Below, one piece after another: positions 7,538-13,169 of a stretch of 14,551 bases of DNA (positions within the stretch are counted from its first letter, which is position 1; every line of letters begins with the position of its first letter). A model generated the notes under the pieces. That model saw nothing but the letters and a program-made list of their open reading frames with translations, was not told the origin of the DNA and did not search any database. The position numbers were made by a program, and so were the translations under genes. Source of the DNA: Candidatus Hydrogenedentota bacterium (GTDB lineage: Bacteria; Hydrogenedentota; Hydrogenedentia; Hydrogenedentales; SLHB01); NCBI GenBank assembly GCA_007130675.1, contig SLSB01000507.1:1-14551 (forward strand). Direction: 5' to 3'.

Positions 7538-7736
7538 TGGTTTTCTTGCGCGGGTCATTGACCTATGGCCAGCAACCGGCCTTTGCCGGCCGCGATGTCT
7601 TCTGTGCTTCCACGGTAAAGTTCTTCGCTAAACCCTTGAGAGAGCAGTTGAGAAGGTTTCTTGCACATGAAGGTGTCAATGCGACAACGTGCAGCAGCGT
7701 GATCCTGGCTCACCTATCTGGCGAAGGACGCAGAGT

Positions 7737-7768
7737 TTTTTCCGCCGCGTGACTATTGCGCGGAAAAA
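7737..7768. repeat. Inverted repeat, 9-bp arms
   Basis: TTTTTCCGC at 7737-7745 and GCGGAAAAA at 7760-7768, with a 14-nt loop. The T-run is in the 5' arm, so it is not an intrinsic terminator on either strand. Found only in the segment missing from copy 1. Confidence 0.5.
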
Positions 7769-7806
7769 GCCGTCGGGATGGCTCGAAAACGCACGTTACC
7801 CGGCAA

Positions 7807-7837
7807 TGTAGCGTCCGGCCTTGTGCCGGACGCTACA
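7807..7837. repeat. REP-like palindrome
   Basis: Perfect 13-bp stem TGTAGCGTCCGGC / GCCGGACGCTACA with a 5-nt CTTGT loop. Size, GC content and intergenic location resemble REP elements. It differs in sequence from the palindromes at 5180 and 6418, so the region carries at least two families. It could also help end transcription from the kinase operon, whose stop is ~170 nt upstream on the minus strand. Confidence 0.65.
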
Positions 7838-7963
7838 AAGGGAACGCATATCGTAATCTTTCTCGACGAGAACTTAAGCTTGCCGGGGTATGGACAATTG
7901 CTTTCAGGATGGTTCTCTTGCCCGTGTCGAGATCATTCGAGATCGTAGGTGAAGGAGCTTCGT

Positions 7964-8035
7964 ATGAGCCTCTTCAACTGCTTTTCTGTGGTTAACCGGC
8001 AGCTTAGAGCGACCGGCCCTGGCGGCGCCAGATAG
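7964..8035 (+). CDS. Possible 23-residue small ORF, antisense to the kinase 3' end
   Basis: ATG at 7964, 6 nt after GAAGGAG, begins MSLFNCFSVVNRQLR and stops at 8033-8035. It overlaps the last ~30 bp of the kinase gene on the opposite strand. The ribosome site is good, but the ORF is short, unrecognised and its second half lies in the 34-bp repeat, so it may be chance. Confidence 0.2.
   Translation: MSLFNCFSVVNRQLRATGPGGAR
7995..8028. repeat. 34-bp repeat at the kinase 3' end
   Basis: Exact match to 6392-6425. It covers the kinase stop codon (8004-8006), the preceding seven codons and 9 bp beyond the stop. To the right the match ends inside the kinase coding sequence after GGCGGCGC. Confidence 0.8.
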
Positions 8036-8798
8036 CGACCTGGCGCGTGCGCCGGGCGGCCTGCCCGCGGCGCACGAGCTTGGCCCACATGGCATAATCC
8101 TGCTCTTCGGGCGCCATCTCCGCGAGGAAAGGTTCGAGGAGGTCGTCTCCGAGCAGATCGCAGAAGGAATCGTACAACTGCACGTGGTTTCTGAAGAGCA
8201 TCTTGCGGGTGTGGCGTTCGGCGGGCACGATACTCTCGAGATCGATGAAATAGAAGCGCTCGCCATCGCGTGTATAAATGTTCTTGCCTGAAAGATCCTG
8301 GTGATAGGCCCCCACCCCGCGCAGTTCGTTGACCGCCCGGGCCAGTCCACGCAAGAAGGTGCGAATGTCTTCTTCCGGGGCCTCGTCTTGTACGAGTTCG
8401 ACCGCGTAGCGCTCGACATTGCAGGCCTTTTCGAGGTAGTCCATGACAAGATAACTTGCGGCGATGAGACCCCAGCGGCCGGTTTCAACGAAGGCTTTGA
8501 CGCGCGGGACGGCGACACCCTGCTTTTCGAGATAGAGCCCGGCAAACCAGCCGCGCCGGTAGCGGTTTCTGCGCAGACTGCGGTTCAACAGGCCTAGCCC
8601 CGCCCCTCCCGCGCACGCCTTGACCACCAGAGCGTCTATGCGGCGCGTTATGGATTTTGGCGAGGTTTTCAGCACCTCGCCCTGGGCCGAGATGGTATCC
8701 AGGATCTGCTGGCAATCGAGGCCTGCGCGGTGGTGCACGATGGCGTTGCCGCAGTGTTCGGTTACAACGTCGGTGCACAGAGGAGCAAATGTCTGCAT
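8004..8798 (-). CDS. Lipopolysaccharide kinase (Kdo/WaaP family)
   Basis: 264 residues. The protein-kinase-like fold is recognisable from Lys60 in ALVVK (ATP binding), the catalytic loop YHQDLSGKNIY with Asp168 and Asn173, and the metal-binding Asp186 in FIDLES (replacing DFG). The HxDLxGKN loop followed by IDLE is characteristic of LPS-core kinases such as WaaP/RfaP, which phosphorylate heptose or Kdo in the inner core on the cytoplasmic face and so stabilise the outer membrane through divalent-cation bridges. It starts 9 nt after the stop of the preceding kinase gene, so the two form an operon read from the promoter at 9593-9621. The last residues are Arg-rich and lie in the 34-bp repeat. 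The sugar acceptor cannot be assigned; a more general InaA/Kdo kinase-like role is possible. Confidence 0.87.
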   Translation of the reverse strand: MQTFAPLCTDVVTEHCGNAIVHHRAGLDCQQILDTISAQGEVLKTSPKSITRRIDALVVKACAGGAGLGLLNRSLRRNRYRRGWFAGLYLEKQGVAVPRVKAFVETGRWGLIAASYLVMDYLEKACNVERYAVELVQDEAPEEDIRTFLRGLARAVNELRGVGAYHQDLSGKNIYTRDGERFYFIDLESIVPAERHTRKMLFRNHVQLYDSFCDLLGDDLLEPFLAEMAPEEQDYAMWAKLVRRGQAARRTRQVAIWRRQGRSL

Positions 8799-8807
8799 AT
8801 CTTTGGG

Positions 8808-9551
8808 CTATTTCCTGCTTCCCTGGCCGGACAGCCGGGATTTGGCGCTATACACAAATGACAGGACGGGGTGGCGTGGCACGTCCCCATATCCGGCGAG
8901 GATCATTTCATACCAGCGCAGGTCAATTCCATTTTTTTCGAACGAGCGCCGCAGCCGAAAAAGGTTTCGGGCCCGTTTGCGCGAGGAAAGTGATGCAAAC
9001 CGCCGCGCATTGTCGAAGTCGATGAGATAGGGCGTTTCCTGGGCAAGCAAAATGTTGCGCACCTGCAAATCGGCGTGAAAGACCCCGAGTTTGTGCATCT
9101 CCCGGATGATCTCGCCTACTTGTGTGCACGTTTCGGGCGACACATCGGTATTGGTCTCGAGATACTCCTGTAAATGTACCGCGGCCAGGGCCCGTGCGGC
9201 ATAGCGCCCATAAAACAGCCCTGCCCGGCGCCACCAGCAGATGCCCAGGGGCTCGGGAATGCGAAATCCTTTATTCCAAAGATAATCAGCGACGCGAAGT
9301 TCTCTCAATGGCCTGTTGGACAAATACGCGTTTGCGTTGACGTGATAGAGCAGTCCGCCCCGGCGGTATTCACGGATTATGCCGGCCCCCCCGTCCGCTA
9401 AAGGAAAACGGAGCGTCGTACCGCGTCCGGCTCGGTTGTCCGGAGAAGTGTCCGTATTCTCAAGCAACGCGTGAAGCACGGTCTCCGCCGATTCTCCGCG
9501 CACCAGGGCCGATTGCTGCCCGACCCGCACGTATTCGTACCCTTGCAACAT
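8808..9551 (-). CDS. KdkA-like 3-deoxy-D-manno-octulosonic acid (Kdo) kinase family protein
   Basis: 247 residues from the ATG at 9551; a TTG at 9563 is in frame but too close to the GAGG at 9566-9569. The length matches KdkA (about 240). Kinase signatures: the catalytic loop FHADLQVRNILL with Asp161 and Asn166, and IDFDNAR with Asp178 in place of DFG. The pairing of HADL..NIL and IDFD is typical of KdkA, which uses ATP to phosphorylate Kdo on lipid A in single-Kdo LPS. Arg-rich patches (190-203) could contact the acidic glycolipid at the inner membrane. It is the first gene of a two-gene operon with the WaaP-like kinase. Two kinases side by side suggest successive phosphorylation of one core, or one acting on heptose and one on Kdo; this is inference. 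Confidence 0.87.
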   Translation of the reverse strand: MLQGYEYVRVGQQSALVRGESAETVLHALLENTDTSPDNRAGRGTTLRFPLADGGAGIIREYRRGGLLYHVNANAYLSNRPLRELRVADYLWNKGFRIPEPLGICWWRRAGLFYGRYAARALAAVHLQEYLETNTDVSPETCTQVGEIIREMHKLGVFHADLQVRNILLAQETPYLIDFDNARRFASLSSRKRARNLFRLRRSFEKNGIDLRWYEMILAGYGDVPRHPVLSFVYSAKSRLSGQGSRK

Positions 9552-9592
9552 ATGGCTGCGCAAATCCTCGGGTTTTATGCCAGCTTACGGGT

Positions 9593-9621
9593 ACTATACG
9601 CGGTTGCAGTGGTTTGTACAA
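9593..9621 (-). promoter_or_regulatory. Promoter of the LPS kinase operon
   Basis: Minus strand TTGTAC (9621-9616), exactly 17 bp, TATAGT (9598-9593): four and five matches to the sigma-70 consensus. The predicted start near 9586 leaves a ~35-nt leader before the ATG at 9551. This is the best-looking promoter in the window. Confidence 0.7.
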
Positions 9622-9699
9622 GACATTGCTTCGGCGTGAGTTATAGGACAGAACAAAATGGCTCGGCCGGGCTCACATTACGGAAAGGTGGCATCTTTA

Positions 9700-9725
9700 G
9701 AGTGCGGCGGCAAGCCACGGCACTC
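9700..9725. repeat. REP-like imperfect hairpin
   Basis: GAGTGC (9700-9705) and GCACTC (9720-9725) enclose a GGC/GCC inner pairing with mismatches. It looks like a GC-rich intergenic repeat unit. Only one copy is visible here, so the repeat status is inferred. Confidence 0.35.
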
Positions 9726-10117
9726 CAAATCTTCAGGAGACTTCAGAGGTTGTGGGAAGAGCCCTGTCTACCAACCCATTGAGCGCCTTCTCCAGGCATC
9801 GTTGTCGCACCTGCTGGGTGCCTCACGATTCAGACGTGCCCCCGTAAAACGGAGGGGTGTGCGCTTCACTGCTTCAAGACATCCGAACCGGGAACCTTCG
9901 GTCTGCTTGCGGCAATTCGCAGGAGTAAATCACGAGTCCAACGCGTTGGATAAAAGGTAAACACAGGGAGTTGTTTATTGCCCTGTGCTTGGAGTGCCGC
10001 AGCGACAGGACCGAAAGGCTCGGCACAAAAGCCATGGAGCATTCGTGGTTGATGGCCGTGAATCGTGAAGGGCCCAGGCGCAAAAGTTTGGGCGGTTCGC
10101 GCAGGATACTTCGGCTG

Positions 10118-10126
10118 TGGTAGAAT
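10118..10126 (+). promoter_or_regulatory. Extended -10 promoter of the polyprenyl synthase
   Basis: TGG followed by TAGAAT (10121-10126), five of six matches plus the TGn extension. No good -35 is present (TTCGCG at 10096-10101, 19 bp away, is weak). A start ~7 nt downstream falls within one or two bases of the ATG at 10135, suggesting a leaderless or nearly leaderless mRNA. Confidence 0.5.
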
Positions 10127-10134
10127 CCGGAAAC

Positions 10135-11112
10135 ATGTTGGAAACACTGACACTCAAAGAACTCTACTCCCCCGTTCGCGACGGCGTCGATGCCGTTTCG
10201 GCGCGGGTTGGCGATCTATGGACCAAGGCTCTGCAGTTGGTTCACGGTCCCTCGATGCCTTCGGTGCAGGCTGGGGGCAAGCTGCTGCGTCCGGCTGTAT
10301 GTCTCCTTTCGGCGGGCGTGTCGGGGGCGCGCGATCTTCGCCACTATGTCAGCCTGGCTACAGGCATGGAGCTTCTGCACGTGGCGGCCTTGGCCCATGA
10401 CGACGTGATTGACCGGGCCAGTATTCGCCGGGGCATGCACACCTTAAATGCCCGTTGGGACGACCACGCCGCCATTCTCGCCGGTGATTATCTTGTCGCG
10501 CAGGCCATCGAAATTATGACCGTTTATGATTCGGCCCGGGTCATCGCGGCGTCGATAGGTTCAATTCGTGAGATGGCCGAAGCCGAACTCAAGTGTTTTG
10601 CGAGCGGCAACGGACTGTTGACCGAGGAGGAAGTGCTCGAGGTTGCCCGCAAGAAGACGGCCAGCCTGTTTGCCGCGGCCTGCAGCACCCCGGCCTTTCT
10701 TGAGCCTGGAGCGCCGCACGAACTTCTCCATGATTATGGCATGGCGCTGGGCATCGCCTTTCAGATTGTGGATGATATGCTCGACCTCCGACAGGACACC
10801 AAGATTCTGGGCAAACCCGCCTGTTCTGACATTATCGAGGGCAAACAGACACTTCCGATACTGTTCATGCGCAATGGCCTCGGCGCGGATGGCCAAGCCC
10901 GTCTCGAACGCCTGCGCGGGACGGAGATGAGCCCGGAAGATCGGGAATGGGTGCTCGACATGCTCGAGGCAACCAAAGCCTCGGAACGCGCGGAAGCCGT
11001 CGCGCGCGATTATGCCGCTCAGGCCCATGCAGCCGCCGCCCAGCTTCCCCCCAGCCCCTACCGTGATTCCATGGTGGGTATCATCGATTTTGTCCTTGCC
11101 CGCAACTGGTAG
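10135..11112 (+). CDS. Long-chain trans-polyprenyl diphosphate synthase (IspB/HepT-like)
   Basis: 325 residues from the ATG at 10135; a GTG at 10117 is in frame but overlaps the -10 box. The enzyme adds isopentenyl diphosphate units to an allylic primer. Seen: the pyrophosphate-binding GGKLLRP (47-53), first Asp-rich motif DDVID (89-93), second Asp-rich motif DDMLD (213-217) and the IIEGKQTLPI segment (233-242). The residues four and five places before the first Asp motif are Ala-Ala rather than the bulky aromatics of farnesyl or geranylgeranyl synthases, which points to a long product (C35-C50) such as the menaquinone side chain. Length and motifs match IspB/HepT. It is a single-gene unit. 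Exact chain length, and whether the product serves quinones, cannot be read from sequence. Confidence 0.93.
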   Translation: MLETLTLKELYSPVRDGVDAVSARVGDLWTKALQLVHGPSMPSVQAGGKLLRPAVCLLSAGVSGARDLRHYVSLATGMELLHVAALAHDDVIDRASIRRGMHTLNARWDDHAAILAGDYLVAQAIEIMTVYDSARVIAASIGSIREMAEAELKCFASGNGLLTEEEVLEVARKKTASLFAAACSTPAFLEPGAPHELLHDYGMALGIAFQIVDDMLDLRQDTKILGKPACSDIIEGKQTLPILFMRNGLGADGQARLERLRGTEMSPEDREWVLDMLEATKASERAEAVARDYAAQAHAAAAQLPPSPYRDSMVGIIDFVLARNW

Positions 11113-11530
11113 CGCCCAAGCTTGGACCATCGTGCCAGGCATGCAGCCGCCGGGCCATGCAACGCGTGAGAACGTCTTTACCTCAGCCCCGATATTTCAC
11201 AGCTCTTGAATGGCGGGCATCCGAGTGTTACGCAAACAATTGCGCAGCAATGGATTACTATTCTCAGATAACGCAGGCTGCTGTGAAATGTCCCAGAACA
11301 ATGTCTTTTGCGAAAAAAAGCAGGCGCCTTCTTCGTAACCCAAGTCTGCGCATGTCTCACCGACTCAGGCATGGGCCTGAGATGATGAGAGTTGGTAAGC
11401 TATTGCGGTTAGCCTCGGCTTCGGGTACGATTGCAAGTAAACGTTTCTGTATCAGACGTATGCATTGAAAAGAAGTTAAATAATCCGGCACGGGATTCGT
11501 CATGATTTATTGGGTGAGGAGATTAGACAA
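11113..11530. other. Intergenic region before the sigma-factor operon (418 bp)
   Basis: It contains a CGCAA/TTGCG inverted repeat (11231-11244), a 7-bp-stem hairpin CTCAGGC-ATGG-GCCTGAG (11364-11381), a candidate promoter (11403-11431) and a 10-codon leader ORF (11502-11534). No larger gene is supported on either strand, and I see no T-run terminator after the prenyl synthase. Confidence 0.65.
11403..11431 (+). promoter_or_regulatory. Candidate promoter of the sigma-factor operon
   Basis: TTGCGG (11403-11408), 17-bp spacer, TACGAT (11426-11431). The -35 shares TTGCG with the prepilin and phosphohexomutase promoters. A start near 11438 leaves a ~90-nt leader. It resembles a housekeeping promoter; I did not find an obvious ECF-type AAC/CGT motif that would show autoregulation. 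Confidence 0.4.
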
Positions 11531-11534
11531 TTGA
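11502..11534 (+). CDS. Possible 10-codon leader ORF overlapping the sigma gene start
   Basis: ATG at 11502 encodes MIYWVRRLDN; its TGA (11532-11534) overlaps the TTG start of the sigma gene (11531-11533). The GAGGAG ribosome site of the sigma gene lies inside this ORF, which would allow translational coupling. The leader's own ribosome site is weak. The same TTGA overlap joins the second and third genes of the operon. Confidence 0.3.
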   Translation: MIYWVRRLDN

Positions 11535-12175
11535 GTATCGCACTGGAAACGCCGGTTCTTTGCGAGATTTCGGAGAAAGAAGAGCAGGAACCTCAGGAAG
11601 CGGTCATCGCTGATTCGCACGACGCCGAGTTGGTGGCACGGGCGCGAACAGGTGATCCGAACGCTTTTGAACTGTTGGTAAGGCGTTATCGCAACGAGGT
11701 TTTTGCATTTTCCTATCACTTTTTGCGCAACCGCGAACAGGCGTGGGATGTCTCGCAGGAAGTGTTTATCAAAGCACATCGTGCGCTAACCCGTTTCCGT
11801 GGAGACGCCAGTTTCAAGACGTGGCTGATGCGTATTACCGCGAACCAGTGCAAAGATTTTTTGAAGAAGCGTCGGCTGCAAACCGTCTCGTTCGATGACG
11901 GCCGGTATGCGCAGGACGCGCCGACCCATGTGCTGGCGCCTGATCGCAGCCTTGAGGCACAGGAAATTGGAGAAGCAGTCGAGCAAGCATTGGCGAAACT
12001 GTCGCATAAACATCGGACAGCCTTTATTTTACGTGAATTTGAAGGGTTGTCGTACGAGGAGATGGCGCAGGTAATGGATTGCAGCATCGGTACGGTGATG
12101 AGCAGACTGCACCACGCACGGAAGAAATTGCAACGAGGCCTGATCCAGATGGGCCTGATGGGAGCGGACCGATGA
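11531..12175 (+). CDS. ECF-type RNA polymerase sigma factor (sigma-70 family, RpoE/SigW-like)
   Basis: 214 residues from a TTG start chosen because GAGGAG (11516-11521) lies 9 nt upstream; an in-frame TTG at 11510 precedes that ribosome site. Domains: an acidic N-terminal extension (~1-30); sigma region 2 (~33-115), with the -10-recognition segment DVSQEVFIKAHRALTRFRG and the FKTWLMRIT helix; a short linker; and sigma region 4 (~145-205), with the helix-turn-helix LSYEEMAQVMDCSIGTVMSRLHHARKKL. No sigma 3 domain, as expected for ECF factors. It would direct RNA polymerase to envelope or stress genes when released from its anti-sigma factor. The next gene overlaps it by 4 bp (ATGA) and encodes a membrane protein of anti-sigma layout. 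The ECF subgroup and target promoters are not evident. Confidence 0.94.
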   Translation: MSIALETPVLCEISEKEEQEPQEAVIADSHDAELVARARTGDPNAFELLVRRYRNEVFAFSYHFLRNREQAWDVSQEVFIKAHRALTRFRGDASFKTWLMRITANQCKDFLKKRRLQTVSFDDGRYAQDAPTHVLAPDRSLEAQEIGEAVEQALAKLSHKHRTAFILREFEGLSYEEMAQVMDCSIGTVMSRLHHARKKLQRGLIQMGLMGADR

Positions 12176-12624
12176 ACCTCTTGAACCGCAAATTCAAGAC
12201 CGTCGAGCAGTGGTTCGATGGTGACATGTCTTGCGAGCGCGAAGCCAAAGCGCTTATTGCCAGCGACCCTGAATGCGCTGCCCATGTGGAAACCCTGCAA
12301 TACTTGCGCACGGGTTCCCAGCTGCTTGCACAGCGCCCATCCATCGCATCGGCCCAGTTTCCAGCCTTTATGGATGGTATTCGTGAGCGGCTCGAGCCCC
12401 CGCGCCGGCATTACCGGGGTCTTTTGACCGCAGTCTCGGCGGCGGCGGCCTCGCTCATTGTCGCTATTTCGATTTTCGTTATGGCAACACCCGCGCCCGA
12501 GAACGTCTCCGCCGAAGTTGAGCAAGTCCACACGTTCATCGAAGGAGCGGAAGTCGGCTACTATAACACCGGAGACGGTTCCATGACGGTGTGGGTGGAC
12601 ATTCCGGAAGGAGATCTGCCTTGA
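12172..12624 (+). CDS. Single-pass membrane protein, probable anti-sigma factor
   Basis: 150 residues from the ATG at 12172, which overlaps the sigma stop (ATGA). An N-terminal ~82-residue cytoplasmic part is followed by one membrane helix (~83-106) and a ~44-residue outer part rich in acidic residues. The segment WFDGDMSCEREAKALIASDP (14-33), then ECAAHVETL, follows the outline of zinc-finger anti-sigma domains, but the HxxxCxxC ligand set is absent: only Cys21, Cys35 and His38 remain, in the wrong spacing. So it is probably a zinc-free anti-sigma domain that sequesters the sigma factor at the inner membrane. The assignment rests on gene order, overlap and topology rather than a clear family match. 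No protease-cleavage signature is recognisable. Confidence 0.8.
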   Translation: MNLLNRKFKTVEQWFDGDMSCEREAKALIASDPECAAHVETLQYLRTGSQLLAQRPSIASAQFPAFMDGIRERLEPPRRHYRGLLTAVSAAAASLIVAISIFVMATPAPENVSAEVEQVHTFIEGAEVGYYNTGDGSMTVWVDIPEGDLP

Positions 12625-13157
12625 GCTTTGCCGCATTGGCTGCTGTCGCCGTAATGGTTAGCGCCCCTATGGCGGCGGCTCAACCCCGGGAGGAACCGGC
12701 ACCCAAGGTATCGGTGTCGCTGATTGCCGTGCGCGCTACCCATCAGGGACACGAAGAACGGCAGTTTGACAGAAGCATCGCTTCGATACACGAGACTGTT
12801 GAGGATCTCAAGCAGTTCGATGATTTCCGGCAGTTGCGCGCAGTCACAACCACAGCAGCCTACGGAGAAGAGACCAAGATCCCCATTGACGCGCGCTACA
12901 CTCTCATCCTGAAACCCGTCCAACGCGCCTCACACAACCGGATACGCTGTAACATTCGCGTTGACATGAGGTTAGAAAAAGAGGAAGACAAGTCTTCCTC
13001 CGATGACGATGATGAACCGAAGTTCAGGGAAGTGCTTCGGTGTACGCTTCTGGCGGTCTCGGATAAGCCCTTCAAGGTCGGTGGACTCAGGCTGGATGAG
13101 GGGTTGCTGGTGCTGATTCTCACGCTTACGGACCCGCAGACAAACACAGACGCGTAA
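12621..13157 (+). CDS. Exported protein of unknown function, third gene of the sigma operon
   Basis: 178 residues if translation starts at the TTG at 12621, 7 nt after AGGAG (12609-12613) and overlapping the anti-sigma stop as TTGA. An alternative GTG at 12591 adds ten residues including an Arg-Arg pair, giving a more typical basic signal-peptide start but a poor ribosome site. Residues 1-20 are hydrophobic and end in AAA before QP, a likely signal-peptidase site. The mature part begins with a strand (KVSVSLIAVRAT), has two further strand-like stretches (ARYTLILKPV, NRIRCNIRVDM), a highly acidic loop (119-133, Glu/Asp/Ser run) and a hydrophobic strand near the end (GGLRLDEGLLVLILTLTD). I do not recognise a family. 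Co-translation with sigma and anti-sigma suggests a periplasmic sensor, regulator or target of the system. It ends 12 bp from the convergent phosphoesterase gene. Confidence 0.8.
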   Translation: MSFAALAAVAVMVSAPMAAAQPREEPAPKVSVSLIAVRATHQGHEERQFDRSIASIHETVEDLKQFDDFRQLRAVTTTAAYGEETKIPIDARYTLILKPVQRASHNRIRCNIRVDMRLEKEEDKSSSDDDDEPKFREVLRCTLLAVSDKPFKVGGLRLDEGLLVLILTLTDPQTNTDA

Positions 13158-13169
13158 CACTAATCTACT

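Larger units (their letters stand above)
7373..8003. other. Gene-free region between prepilin 2 and the kinase operon (631 bp)
   Basis: The part up to ~7612 is homologous to the region upstream of copy 1 (leader, promoter, inverted repeat). About 365 bp (~7621-7985) has no counterpart there and holds a 13-bp-stem palindrome (7807-7837), a second inverted repeat (7737-7768) and a short plus-strand ORF with a good ribosome site (7964-8035). No recognisable protein or RNA gene. Confidence 0.7.
9552..10134. other. Gene-free region between the kinase operon and the prenyl synthase (583 bp)
   Basis: It holds the kinase-operon promoter (9593-9621), a REP-like imperfect hairpin (9700-9725), a 7-bp inverted repeat CACAGGG/CCCTGTG (9962-9968 and 9981-9987) and the extended -10 of the prenyl synthase (10118-10126). 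Frames of up to ~100 codons exist on both strands but overlap each other and resemble nothing known. Confidence 0.65.

Noticed and set aside
5180..8028. Insertion sequence or transposon carrying the prepilin genes
   Set aside because: No transposase, terminal inverted repeats or target duplications are visible; the repeats fit duplication plus REP-like elements.
5180..9725. CRISPR array suggested by several palindromes
   Set aside because: The palindromes belong to different sequence families and are not regularly spaced.
9866..10153. 95-codon minus-strand frame between the kinase operon and the prenyl synthase
   Set aside because: No ribosome site, overlapping frames on the other strand, and it crosses the prenyl synthase promoter.
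11716..12636. 306-codon minus-strand frame
   Set aside because: Opposite the sigma and anti-sigma genes, which have clear domains and overlapping starts.
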